Numbered from the stretch's first letter, positions 26,329 to 35,483 are shown. The stretch: DNA of 64,000 bases from CAWHYG01 sp963833505 (GCA_963833505.1 CAWHYG010000006.1:186001-250000), one strand, 5' to 3'. The notes: generated from the sequence alone by a model not told the origin. Numbers and translations are program-made.

Positions 26329-26811
26329 TCAGTCCTCGTCCAGGTCCTCGGCTTCCAGGGGCTGCATGTCGAGGGCGGGGATATCATCCAGTCCGAGCAT
26401 GTCCCGGACCAGGCCCATGGCCTCCTCCGCTCCGCCCAGGATCAGTCGGGTTTCCTTCCGGCCGCAGCGCGCGCCTTCCTGAACCAGATCCTTCTGGTCC
26501 TTGGCCAACTTCAGGATTTCGAGCAGGTGCGCCTCCATCCGCGCGGTCTGGACGTAGAGCCGATCCAGCCCGGCGACGAGGCTGTACAGGTTGGTGTCGC
26601 GATAGCCCGCCTGAAGCAGCATGACGCGGAGATTGCGGTTCATAGCGAAATAGGACTGGACCACGCATTCTTCGTAGTTGCCGTCCACGAAGCAGCCCCG
26701 GGCCCGGCTCAGCTCCGAGACCGCGGTTTCCACTTCCTTCTCGATCTTGTCAGGATCCGGCTCGGCTTTCTTGAGCCGGCCGTTTCGCAGACAGCTGTCA
26801 AAAGCGTCCAA
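26329..26811 (-). CDS. HEPN-like helical protein
   Basis: This 160-residue soluble helical protein has the pattern VSELSRARGCFVDGNYEECVVQSYFAMNRNLRVMLL, typical of HEPN domains (nucleotide-binding or RNase-associated helical bundles), then acidic, Asp/Glu-rich ends. The catalytic RxxxxH motif of toxic HEPN RNases is not evident, and no nucleotidyltransferase partner lies next to it. So a toxin-antitoxin reading is not supported. The start is a TTG at 26811 behind AAGAAGGGCG. The giant repeat protein follows, 59 bases downstream. Confidence 0.65.
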   Translation of the reverse strand: MDAFDSCLRNGRLKKAEPDPDKIEKEVETAVSELSRARGCFVDGNYEECVVQSYFAMNRNLRVMLLQAGYRDTNLYSLVAGLDRLYVQTARMEAHLLEILKLAKDQKDLVQEGARCGRKETRLILGGAEEAMGLVRDMLGLDDIPALDMQPLEAEDLDED

Positions 26812-26918
26812 GTTCTTCGCCCTTCTTCCTTAGCCCCACCCCTCTCCACAGCTCTGAACTCGCGGATTATAAGATTCACGTTCCCGTCGGAACAACGACT
26901 ATTCCCGCCTCTTTGAAC

Positions 26919-28055
26919 TCAAAAAGCCAGCGCCTGCTCCAGGTCCTTGATCAGATCCTCCGGGTCTTCGAGGCCGACCGACAACCGGAGCAGCCCGTCC
27001 GTGAGCCCCTTCCGCTCCCGCACCTCGCGCGGAACGGAAGCATGGGTCATGGTCGCCGGGTGGCAGAGCAGGCTCTCCACGCCCCCCAGGCTCTCCGCCA
27101 GGGCGAAGAGGCGGGTCCGCCCGGACACGGTCTTCGCTTCCCTGAGGTCGGCCAGGTCGAAGGAGACCATTCCGCCGAATCCGCTGGTCTGCCGGAGCGA
27201 GACCTCGTATCCGGGATGTTCCTTGCGTCCCGGGTAATACACCCGCCGCACCCGGGGATGCGCGGCCAGGAACTCCACCACCGCCTTCGCATTCGACTCG
27301 TGCCGCGGCATGCGCACGGCCAGGGTCTTGATGCCGCGCAGCGCCAGCCAGCAATCCATGGGCCCGGGAACGGCCCCGACCGCGTTCTGCACGAATCGGA
27401 GACGCTCCGCCGCCGCCGGATCCGAGGTCACGACGATTCCGCCCACGACGTCGCAGTGGCCGTTCAGATACTTGGTCGAGGAGTGGACCACCACGTCGGC
27501 ACCGAGGTTCAGCGGCCGCTGGAAGAACGGCGTCAGGAAGGTGTTGTCCACCACGAGGCGCCACCCGCGCGCGCGGCAGAGCCCGCTGACCTCCCGGAGG
27601 TCGGTGACCGCCATGAGGGGATTGGTCGGCGTCTCGACGAAGACGAGCTTCGTCTCCGGCCGCGCCGCGGCCGCGATCCGTCCGGGATCGGACGTGTCCT
27701 CGAAGCTGAAGCTGAGTCCGAAATCCTCGAACACCCGCGTAAAGAGCCGGTAGGTTCCACCGTACAGGTTGTCCGCCGCGATCACGTGATCGCCCGCGCG
27801 CAGCAGATGCATCACCGCGCCGATGGCGGCCAGTCCGGAGGAGAACGCGATCCCGTGCTCGCCGCGCTCCAAGGCCGCCACGCAACGTTCCCAGGCGGCC
27901 CGGGTCGGATTCTGGGTGCGGGCGTACTCGTATCCCTTGTGCCGCCCCAGCTCCTCCTGGACGTAGGTGGAAGTCTGGTAGATCGGCGGCGTCACCGCGC
28001 CCGTCGTCGGATCCGGCTCCTGGCCGGCGTGAATGACCTCGGTCCCGATTCCCAT
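26919..28055 (-). CDS. Cystathionine gamma-lyase/gamma-synthase
   Basis: This 378-residue PLP enzyme of the Cys/Met metabolism family has YEYARTQNPTR near the N-terminus, the PLP lysine in VVHSSTKYLNGHCDVVGG, and ETPTNPLMAVTDL and SLGGVESLLCHPA downstream. It comes directly after cystathionine beta-synthase in the same direction (69-base gap). The pair therefore most likely runs reverse transsulfuration, homocysteine to cysteine, as the lyase; gamma-synthase activity cannot be excluded from sequence. GGGAGGAG precedes the ATG at 28055, which is preferred over starts further upstream. Confidence 0.9.
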   Translation of the reverse strand: MGIGTEVIHAGQEPDPTTGAVTPPIYQTSTYVQEELGRHKGYEYARTQNPTRAAWERCVAALERGEHGIAFSSGLAAIGAVMHLLRAGDHVIAADNLYGGTYRLFTRVFEDFGLSFSFEDTSDPGRIAAAARPETKLVFVETPTNPLMAVTDLREVSGLCRARGWRLVVDNTFLTPFFQRPLNLGADVVVHSSTKYLNGHCDVVGGIVVTSDPAAAERLRFVQNAVGAVPGPMDCWLALRGIKTLAVRMPRHESNAKAVVEFLAAHPRVRRVYYPGRKEHPGYEVSLRQTSGFGGMVSFDLADLREAKTVSGRTRLFALAESLGGVESLLCHPATMTHASVPREVRERKGLTDGLLRLSVGLEDPEDLIKDLEQALAF

Positions 28056-28124
28056 CGAGATGCTCCTCCCCGCCGGGCGCTCGTCCTCGAGGCGCCGCGG
28101 CATCGACCGTTCCCGGCCGCGCGC

Positions 28125-29492
28125 TCAGCGCGCCACGAATCCGATCAGATCGAACCGCGAAAGCAGTCCGATGACCTGTCCTTTCTCCTCGACCAGGAAG
28201 GCGGAGTTCCTGGCCGACAGAAGCCGGATCCCGCGTTCCACCGGCTCGTCCGCGCCGAGGCGCGGAAGGGGCGTATCCAGGAGCCGCTCCAGCGGGTCCT
28301 CCACGCGCACCTTGCCCTCCAGGAGGCCCGCCAGCAGCGGGCCCTCCAGGATGGTGCCGGCAACCGTGCCGTCCGCGTGGAGCACCGGGACCTGCGAAAC
28401 GTCGTGCTCCCGGATCAGCTCGAGCGCCCGTCCCAACGTCTCCGACGACGGGATCGTCACGAGAGCGGGGACCGAGCGGCTCTTCTGCCGGAGAAGATCT
28501 CCGAGCCGGACCTCGGACGGGCTCAGCATGCCGTTGTCCCGCATCCACTCGTCCGAATGCACCTTGCTCAGGTAACGCTCCCCGGTGTCCGGAAGGATGA
28601 CGACGATCACCGCGTCGGGCCCGACTCTGGCCGCGATGCGCAGAGCCGCGGCGACCGCGGTTCCGGAGGAGCCGCCTCCGAGGATCCCCTCCTCGCGCGA
28701 GAGGCGCCTCGCCAGGTGGAACGACTCCTGGTCGGTCACCTTCTCCACGTCGTCGAGGACGTCGAAATCGAGGGTTCCGGGGATGATGTCCTCCCCGATC
28801 CCTTCCACCAGATACCCGTGCGGCTGGGTCATGGTCCGCGTTCGGAAGTACTCCGCGAGGATCGAGCCGACCGGATCGGCGCCGATGACCTTCAAGGAGG
28901 GGTTTTTTTCCTTGAGGTATCGGCCGGTCCCGCTGATCGTCCCGCCGGTCCCGATCGACGCGACCAGGTGGGTTACCTTCCCGTCCGTCGCGTTCCAGAT
29001 CTCGGGCCCGGTGGTTTCGTAGTGGGCCTCCGGATTGTCCGCGTTGAAATACTGGTTGGCCAGGAAGGCCCCCGGGGTCTCCCGCGCGATTCGCTTCGCG
29101 ACCTCGTAATGGCTCTCCGGAGAATCGGGAGGGACCGCCGTGGGAGTGACCACGACGCGGGCTCCGTAGGCCTTCAAGAGGTTGATCTTCTCGCGGCTCA
29201 TCTTGTCGGGAATGGTGAAGACGCAACGGTAGCCCTTGACCGCCGCCGCCACGGCCAGCCCGGCGCCGGTGTTTCCGGACGTGGCCTCGACGATCGTGCC
29301 CCCGGGCCGGAGGAGCCCGGCGCGCTCCGCCTTCTCGATCAGGTGGACCCCGATCCGGTCCTTGACGCTTCCGCCCGGATTGAACGACTCCACCTTGGCC
29401 AGGACCAGCGGTCTCTCCGCCGGAACGACCTTGCGGAGCCGGACCAGCGGCGTTCCGCCGACCAGCTCCAGGATGGTGTCATGGCATTTCAC
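28125..29492 (-). CDS. Cystathionine beta-synthase with CBS pair
   Basis: This 455-residue fold-type II PLP enzyme condenses serine (or a related substrate) and homocysteine. The catalytic part (residues 1-320) has FNPGGSVKDR with the PLP lysine, the EATSGNTGAGLA phosphate/substrate loop and SIGTGGTISGTGRYL. Two C-terminal CBS domains (about 335-455) match the regulatory region of eukaryotic-type CBS, where they bind adenosyl ligands. No N-terminal heme motif is present. It leads a two-gene transsulfuration unit. Confidence 0.93.
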   Translation of the reverse strand: MKCHDTILELVGGTPLVRLRKVVPAERPLVLAKVESFNPGGSVKDRIGVHLIEKAERAGLLRPGGTIVEATSGNTGAGLAVAAAVKGYRCVFTIPDKMSREKINLLKAYGARVVVTPTAVPPDSPESHYEVAKRIARETPGAFLANQYFNADNPEAHYETTGPEIWNATDGKVTHLVASIGTGGTISGTGRYLKEKNPSLKVIGADPVGSILAEYFRTRTMTQPHGYLVEGIGEDIIPGTLDFDVLDDVEKVTDQESFHLARRLSREEGILGGGSSGTAVAAALRIAARVGPDAVIVVILPDTGERYLSKVHSDEWMRDNGMLSPSEVRLGDLLRQKSRSVPALVTIPSSETLGRALELIREHDVSQVPVLHADGTVAGTILEGPLLAGLLEGKVRVEDPLERLLDTPLPRLGADEPVERGIRLLSARNSAFLVEEKGQVIGLLSRFDLIGFVAR

Positions 29493-29561
29493 GGTACCTC
29501 CCCCGCGGCGACGGGCCGGCGCCCGTCCGGACCGCTCCGCTCAGCCTCCCCGGTGAACAGC

Positions 29562-29586
29562 AAAAAGGCCGCGCCGGAGCGCGGCC
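29562..29586 (-). terminator. Intrinsic terminator after the tetraheme candidate selenoprotein
   Basis: The 8-bp stem GGCCGCGC/GCGCGGCC has a 4-nt loop and is followed on the minus strand by five T residues. It lies 28 bases after the stop at 29615 and isolates this gene from the transsulfuration pair. Confidence 0.9.
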
Positions 29587-29614
29587 TCGTTCCCGTCGGC
29601 CCGGCCCGCGGCCA

Positions 29615-31036
29615 TCAGCTCGTCTTGTGCTTGACCGCGGCCAGGGCCGTCTTGAAGTCGAACTTGGGCGACCACTCGGACGTGTGGCAGGTCCGACAGG
29701 TCGCCTCCTCGATATGGACCGCCCCGGTCCTCTGGTGGAGGGTCCCCATGCCGTGACAGGACTCGCACCCTACGTTGGTCATGTCCGGCTGCCCCGACGA
29801 CGCGCTCGCGGAACCGCCGGCCTCCGGCGGGGGACTCGTCGAGGTCGCGGTCACCTGATAGCCTCCGGCCTGGCCCAATCCGGTGGTGTGGCAGGTCAGG
29901 CAGTCGTCGGACCGCTGCTTGCCCTTGACCGGCTTGTCGAGGCTGGCGAAGGCATGACCGTGCGGGCTGGCCGCCCACTGATCGTACTCGGCGGCATGAC
30001 AGCGCTTGCAGGTCTCGGTGCCCAGGAAGTGCTCCTGGGAGAGCTTGCTCTCGAACTCCCCCTGGGTCTTGGCGCGATTGTCCGCGCGCATCTGCGTGAT
30101 CTTGTCGTTCGTCACCGAAACGCTCTTCGCGACCGTCTGGTCCTCCGGGACCGTGGAGTCGAGGGTGATGTTCTTGGATCCGAAGTCGGTGACTTTTCCC
30201 GCGGGATCCACGATGACCACGAGATCCCCGACGTACTGCCCGCGGACGCCGGTCTGGTTGACGATGGTCCCGCCGACCTTCTTCGCGTCCTGATCATAGG
30301 AGGGCCTCTGGCCGTAGAGCGCGACGTCGATGCCGGGCACCGTCGCGATCAGGCGGTCCGTGTCGGTGGGGGACATCTGCGACATGAGCACGACCAGCTC
30401 CGCCTTCTTGTGGAGCGCCGGTACCATCGCGGCCGCCTGCTGGAAGGGATCCTGGAAGGCGAATTCGGTGCCTTTCACCTTGGGCACGGTCGCGAACTCG
30501 CCCCCGCCCATCAGCCCCATGACGGCCACCTTGACGCCGTTGATCGTGAAGATCTTGTAAGGAACCCCCAGCGGAGTCTCGCTGCCGTCCTTCGTCCGGA
30601 CCTTGAGGTTGGACGAGATGACCGGAATCGTCCCGCCGGCGACGAGGTCCTTGTAGGTCGGCCAGTTCTGGAGCTCACGCGGCCCCGGAGTCGTCGCGGA
30701 GACCTTCGTCTTCTCGAAGACGGTCCACATGAACCGGTTCTGGAAGTCCCCGACGACGTCGTCGAGCACCGCCCAGTCCCCCAGCTCCAGATGGAGGTAC
30801 GGAGTGTTCTTTGCGATCAGAGAATCGATGAAGCTGGCCCGCCGGGCCAGACCGCCCTTCTGGTTGGAGTGTCACCCACAGGGCGCGAGTTCACCGTTCA
30901 GCGATCCGAACGAGATCAGATTCACATCCGCGTTCGTCCGGCGCGCTCCCCCGCCGTGCAGCACAGCGCAACCCTCGAAAACCAGCAGCAGGCCGGCAAA
31001 GGCGGCCAGGCCGAAATAGCGTGCGATCGTTCTCAT
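29615..31036 (-). CDS. Tetraheme c-type cytochrome with UshA-like domain; candidate selenoprotein (UGA at codon 55)
   Basis: This 473-residue lipoprotein or periplasmic protein starts with a signal (AAFAGLLLVFEGCAVLHGG). A UshA/5'-nucleotidase-like alpha/beta domain covers about residues 35-330, followed by four heme motifs: CKRCH, CLTCH, CESCH and CRTCH. The frame contains one TGA at 30874-30872 in GELAPCG-UGA-HSNQKGGLARR, where Cys is expected. A SECIS-like hairpin follows. The metallophosphatase metal ligands of the first motif (DxH) are absent, so the domain may be redox rather than hydrolytic. AGGAG precedes the ATG at 31036. Without Sec decoding, conventional calling starts at about 30769 and loses the signal. 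A nonsense mutation is the alternative. Confidence 0.75.
30834..30871 (-). promoter_or_regulatory. Candidate bacterial SECIS element
   Basis: Directly after the UGA the RNA can form GGGC-GGUCUG-GCCC. Its GGUCU occupies nucleotides 19-23 after the UGA, matching the fdhF apical loop motif and spacing as I recall them. A competing 7-bp hairpin CUGGCCC-GGC-GGGCCAG (loop at +29 to +31) also starts its loop with GG. Both lie in the usual bacterial SECIS window. The element is inside coding sequence and also encodes KGGLARRA. Confidence 0.6.
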
Positions 31037-31222
31037 TCCGTAGCTCCTGATTGTGGTTCCTGGCGGCCAGGGCAACCCTGGATCCGCTGGAGGGTAGCAT
31101 TCGCCCCCTGTGGACTCAAGCTACTACCGAGCACCGGCGGTTTCAACGCCCACATTGACGGCGGCCCCGCCTTCCGGGGCGGCCCGGACCGCCTCCCGGA
31201 GCGCGGCCGGGATCGCCCGCGA

Positions 31223-34200
31223 TCACGACGAGCCCCCCTGTCGCGTGTACTGGACGTCGGGAAGCTGCTTGATGTCGATCTTGAAGAAGTACTCCGAGGT
31301 CCCGCCGCTTGAGCGGTACTCGAAGCGGAATTCCCAGCAGTGAAGATCCCGATGCAGAACGATTGAATGTGAGATCACCTTTCTCTGGACGAGGTCCAGA
31401 TAGAGGCTTCCGCTGAACTGCCAGTTGGTTGTCGGACTCAAGGAGAGGCTCGCGTTGAGCGAGTTCAACGGATGTTCGGCGCCTCGCTCGAACGACCAGG
31501 CATGGCTCAGGGACAGATCCCACGGGGGCGGCCCGGCCTGGGCCGGCGCCGGGGTCGGGTTGGCGCTCTGGCGGTTGCCCAGATCCGCGCCCTGGAATCC
31601 GGCGTCGCCGAAGTTGCCGTACTGCAGGCCCTGGCCCTTGCCCGCCCCGGTCGTATCCGCCCCGGCGTGGTGGCCGAACATGGTGCTCGAGATCCGCAGG
31701 TTCGTGTTCACGCTCACGTCCAGGGGCGTCCGCTTGTAAGGGTCATGCGTCACGCTGGCGCTGCTTTGCAGGTTCGAGAAGGGCTGAAGCTGGAACGTGT
31801 TGCTGATGTCCGAAAGCGGGCGCGACGGGGAACGGGCGAGGAAGTTGTAGCTGCTGGACGTCGTCCAGGTCAGGAGGTTCTCCTTCTTGACCACTTTGCC
31901 GCCGCTCATCCACTTGAAGTGGAACCGCTGGTTCAGGCTGAAGGTCATGGAGGAGTTCTCGGAGCCCGACAGCCCGATGCCTCCGACGTTGGGAAATCGT
32001 GACTGGAGATTGCCGAGAGTGTCGCGATAGCTGAGCTGCCGGAACTCCGGGCTGTAGTTGTAGGTGACGCTCGGCTCGATGACATGGCGGATTCCCTGGA
32101 TCGGCCCGAACGGGAACAGGAAGTTGCCGTAGATGGTGTTCCCGGCCGAGAGCGAGGCGGACCAGACGGCGCCGGCCTGATTGTGATGCCCCAGATTGTC
32201 CTTGCCGAAGGCGGCCCAGGAGGCGGCCAGCGAGGGCCGCAGCCTCAGGAACGGACCCAGGCTGCGGTTGTCGGTCAGATTGAGGTTCTGCTGCATCGCC
32301 CGATTGGAGGTGCCGGCGGCGCCGAAGTTCTGCGTGTAGGTGTTGCGGAAGGCGAAAGACGTCCCGAAGTAGGTGCTCGACAGGACGCTCCAGCGCCCGC
32401 CGTGGCCGGAAGCGTCCGGCGCGGTGCCGATCGGCCGGCTGTTCACGCTGAAATCGACCGAGGGAAGTTGCTGGGAAACCTGCACGCCGCCGGCAGTGGT
32501 CGCATCCAGATATTGCGTGCGGACGCCGCTGACGTTGAGCCCGGCCCAGGAGAGACTCTTGGTGAACTGGATGCTCGACTGGAGGATCCGGTTCAAGCGC
32601 TCGTCCACGGGGGCGGCGAAGTCCTGCTGTCCGCGGTAGTTCTGGTCGCTGGTAAAGTTGGCCTGGGCGGTGAGCTGAGCCCCTTCTCCCAGGGTCTGGG
32701 AATGGGATCCCTGCACGCTCCAGCCGATGTGCGTTCCCCCGCCGGTTTCATCCTCCCGCAGGTAGGAGGCGTTCACGCCTCCGTTCAGGAGATAGCGCAC
32801 CTTGTAGTTGTAGATCGCGTTCCAGTAGATCCTCGGCCCCTCGTCGTAGTAGTCGATCCAGGTCCTCAGATCCATGTAGTCGGACATCGCCCAGTAGTAG
32901 CCCAGATTCCGGGCGAAACGCCCCTGATTGCCGAAGCCGAACTCGACGTCCGGCAGCATGACTCCGGAATGGCGCCCGTGCTTGACCGGAAAAACGTAGT
33001 AGGGCAGGGCCAGCACCGGGATGTTCAGGATGTAAAGGATGACGGGGCGCGCCACGACCTTGTCCTTGGGAAGCAGCTTCATGCGGTCGGCGTGGAAGTG
33101 ATAGTCGGGAACGGAGTCGTGGGAACAGGTCGTGTAATCGCCCGATCGGACGAGCAGATCCTCGTTGGACAGACGCTTGATCTGGTCGCCGTAATAGTAT
33201 CCTCCTTCCATGGTGGTCCGGCCCTGATACACGATCCCGTCTCGCTCATCGGTGCGATAGGTCATCTTCGACCCGGTGACTGAGCTCTGGGCGTCGCTCA
33301 GCTTGGGCTTGCCCGTCGCCACGACAAGGTGCCGGACCGCCTGGTAGTTGATCTCCTCCGATTCGAGCGAGCTTCCCCGATAGGTCAGCTTGCCCTTGCC
33401 CAGGATCTGGATCCGGTTCTGTGGAACGTAGAACCGGATCGTATCCCCCTCATAGTCCACCCGCTCGGTGAAGATCCGGTCGTAGCGCGTGGCCAGGCTG
33501 TCGGGGACGTCGAGGCTTCCCTTCTTCATGAGGAAGTCGAGGAGCGGCTCGACCGCTCCGGGCGTTGGCGGAGACTCGCTGACGGAGTCGCCGGCGGCAG
33601 GGGAAGCCGTTGCGTTGCCGGCCGCAGGGACGGGGAGAACCGGCCCGACGAACCTGCTCGCGGCCGCCGGTACGCGGGTCGAGTCGGGCCGGACGGCGGC
33701 ACGGGCAGTTGAATCCGGTAGCGCCTTTCGTGCGGTCGCCCGGGTCCCATCCGGTGGCGCCTTGCCGGTCGCCACACGGCTTGTGTCCGGTGGCGCCTTG
33801 CCGGCCGCCACGCGGCTTGTGTCCGGTGGCGCCTTGCCGGTCGCCACACGGCTCGTGTCTGCGGGCGTCTTGCCGGCGGCGACGCGACTCCTCTCCGGTG
33901 GCGCCTTGCCGGGCGCCACGCGGCTTGTGTCCGCCGGCGCCTTGCCCGCGGTCCCGCCCTTGGATCGGGCCGGCGGCAGGCCCAGGGAATCCCGGAAGCC
34001 CGGATTCCGCAGCTTCCGCTGATCCTCGTCGTTCGGGTAGACGTAGATGCCGGTGGCGCTCGTCCGAAGGTCCACCTTCTCGGCCTCGCCGCGCGAAAGG
34101 AAGATGTGGATCGTGCGGGCCTTGGCCAGGTTTCGGCCGCTCCCGTCCTCTGCTTCCTTGGGAGCGGGGAGATAGAGGCTCACGGCGTTCCCCTGCACCT

Positions 34201-35473
34201 CCATGTCGGTGACGACGCCGGACTGGAGCCGCGCCGTCAAGGTGTCGCCGACCACGAGGTTCTTCTCTCCCGGTTTGTCGCGAGGCGCGTAGTGGACCCG
34301 CACGTGGCCGAACGCCTTGAGCAGATCGGCCGCGCGCGCGCGGATCCGGACCATGATCGTGTCGGCGCGGATCTCTCCGTCGGGATCCCAGGCGACCGGA
34401 TTGCCGTAGAGGAGGATCTGATCCGAGGCGGTGAGGAAGCGCGCCCGGTCGCTCAGGGTCCGCATGTCGCCCCGCACGATCCGGGTCCGGCCGGAAGCCT
34501 CCCCTTGCTGGTTGTTCTCGTTGAGGAAAAGGGTGTCCGCATGGACGGTGGTCGGGGCCTCGCCGCGGACGCCCGGGCTTTCCATGCGCGGGTGGCCCGT
34601 CAGGATCGTGCGGGCCGAAGCCTCGTTGTAGAAGGAGTGGTCGCCCCAGGCCCAGGTGGAGTCGGGCAGGATGAGGACGCGCACGTGGCCGTTGGCGTCG
34701 ACGGTGTGAGCCAGGTTGTCGCGTACGATGCGGTCGGCCCACACCACGCGGTCGGGCTGGGTGACCTTGGCCGAGCCGGTCAGCGTCATCACGTCGCGCA
34801 GCCGGTCCCAGTCGAGGGCGTTCGAGTCGAAGGTGCCCTCCCGGCCGGTCCCATGGACGCTTTCGATGAGCTTGAGGTCCCGGATGCTGCGCTGGTAGAT
34901 GCCGTGCTGCGCGACGACGACCCGGGAGGTGTCGACGATGCGGACGTTGCCCAGGAGGGTGGCGAGGTCGCGATCCGCGGAGATCTGCCCGTCCTGGGCC
35001 GTGATCTTGAGCACGCCCTGCGTGATCACCGGGAGCTTGATCGCGGTGCCTCCGGTCTTCGTCCCTTCCAGGCTCTGGCCTTCGATGATCCACGGCTCGT
35101 TCTGGTTGCCTTCCTCGGAAAGCGATCGGAAGGCGGACCGGGTGTTCTCCGCCCGGGAAGCGGAATCGGCGCGGGCAGCGGACCCCGCCCGGGCTCTGTC
35201 CGCGGCGCGGATCGAATCGACCTTCGCGCGGATCCGGGCGTCGGCCGAATCCGCGTGCGCGGCCAGGCGCAGCGAATCCCGGCGGGAGAGGATCCGAAGA
35301 GAATCGGCGCGGATCGAATCGGCGCGGGCGCGAACGAGGAACGGGCGGAGCGCGGCATGCAAGGCGCGGTCGTTTCCGGATCCGGGACCGGAATGAAGGG
35401 ATCCGGTCGAAGCGCATCCCGCCCCCAGGATGCAGGCCAGGACCGTCCAGAGGATATGCGACCGCGCGTGCAT
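31223..35473 (-). CDS. lptD: LptD-type LPS assembly protein fused to N-terminal OstA/LptA-like region
   Basis: This 1,416-residue envelope protein begins with a lipobox (LACILGAGC) and an ADSIRADSLR-type coiled segment (about 30-110). OstA/LptA-like beta-jellyroll repeats (about 115-480; ATLLGNVRIVD, LTGSAKVTQPD) come next, followed by a 12-residue tandem repeat (about 506-586). A second OstA segment (about 660-770; LGKGKLTYRGSSLESEEI) leads to the LptD barrel (TTCSHDSVPDYHFHAD, VLALPYYVFPVKHGRHSG) to the C-terminus. LptD inserts lipopolysaccharide into the outer membrane. Normal LptD is about 750-850 residues; the extra length is the N-terminal half. A lipid anchor on LptD is unusual. It starts 10 bases after the ROK gene. 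Confidence 0.88.
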   Translation of the reverse strand: MHARSHILWTVLACILGAGCASTGSLHSGPGSGNDRALHAALRPFLVRARADSIRADSLRILSRRDSLRLAAHADSADARIRAKVDSIRAADRARAGSAARADSASRAENTRSAFRSLSEEGNQNEPWIIEGQSLEGTKTGGTAIKLPVITQGVLKITAQDGQISADRDLATLLGNVRIVDTSRVVVAQHGIYQRSIRDLKLIESVHGTGREGTFDSNALDWDRLRDVMTLTGSAKVTQPDRVVWADRIVRDNLAHTVDANGHVRVLILPDSTWAWGDHSFYNEASARTILTGHPRMESPGVRGEAPTTVHADTLFLNENNQQGEASGRTRIVRGDMRTLSDRARFLTASDQILLYGNPVAWDPDGEIRADTIMVRIRARAADLLKAFGHVRVHYAPRDKPGEKNLVVGDTLTARLQSGVVTDMEVQGNAVSLYLPAPKEAEDGSGRNLAKARTIHIFLSRGEAEKVDLRTSATGIYVYPNDEDQRKLRNPGFRDSLGLPPARSKGGTAGKAPADTSRVAPGKAPPERSRVAAGKTPADTSRVATGKAPPDTSRVAAGKAPPDTSRVATGKAPPDGTRATARKALPDSTARAAVRPDSTRVPAAASRFVGPVLPVPAAGNATASPAAGDSVSESPPTPGAVEPLLDFLMKKGSLDVPDSLATRYDRIFTERVDYEGDTIRFYVPQNRIQILGKGKLTYRGSSLESEEINYQAVRHLVVATGKPKLSDAQSSVTGSKMTYRTDERDGIVYQGRTTMEGGYYYGDQIKRLSNEDLLVRSGDYTTCSHDSVPDYHFHADRMKLLPKDKVVARPVILYILNIPVLALPYYVFPVKHGRHSGVMLPDVEFGFGNQGRFARNLGYYWAMSDYMDLRTWIDYYDEGPRIYWNAIYNYKVRYLLNGGVNASYLREDETGGGTHIGWSVQGSHSQTLGEGAQLTAQANFTSDQNYRGQQDFAAPVDERLNRILQSSIQFTKSLSWAGLNVSGVRTQYLDATTAGGVQVSQQLPSVDFSVNSRPIGTAPDASGHGGRWSVLSSTYFGTSFAFRNTYTQNFGAAGTSNRAMQQNLNLTDNRSLGPFLRLRPSLAASWAAFGKDNLGHHNQAGAVWSASLSAGNTIYGNFLFPFGPIQGIRHVIEPSVTYNYSPEFRQLSYRDTLGNLQSRFPNVGGIGLSGSENSSMTFSLNQRFHFKWMSGGKVVKKENLLTWTTSSSYNFLARSPSRPLSDISNTFQLQPFSNLQSSASVTHDPYKRTPLDVSVNTNLRISSTMFGHHAGADTTGAGKGQGLQYGNFGDAGFQGADLGNRQSANPTPAPAQAGPPPWDLSLSHAWSFERGAEHPLNSLNASLSLSPTTNWQFSGSLYLDLVQRKVISHSIVLHRDLHCWEFRFEYRSSGGTSEYFFKIDIKQLPDVQYTRQGGSS
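33716..33955. repeat. 36-bp tandem repeat within lptD
   Basis: About seven copies of a 36-bp unit encode the 12-residue repeat APPDTSRVATGK (with variants PADTSRVA and PPERSRVA). The copies at 33753, 33789 and 33825 are nearly identical. The low-complexity linker separates the OstA-like part from the LptD part and can change length in frame. Confidence 0.9.
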
Positions 35474-35483
35474 CAAGCGCAGT

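Noticed and set aside
26329..26811. HEPN toxin of a HEPN/MNT toxin-antitoxin pair
   Set aside because: No nucleotidyltransferase gene is adjacent and the RxxxxH motif was not found.
26913..29756. A 947-codon open plus-strand frame
   Set aside because: It is antisense to both transsulfuration enzymes and carries no independent motif.
30872..30874. Simple gene end and a separate short upstream gene of about 50 codons
   Set aside because: Protein similarity continues without a gap past the TGA and no ribosome site starts a second gene nearby. Kept as candidate Sec, with nonsense mutation as the alternative.
33716..33955. CRISPR-like or IS-derived repeat block
   Set aside because: Units are contiguous, 36 bp, in frame and encode a protein repeat inside lptD.
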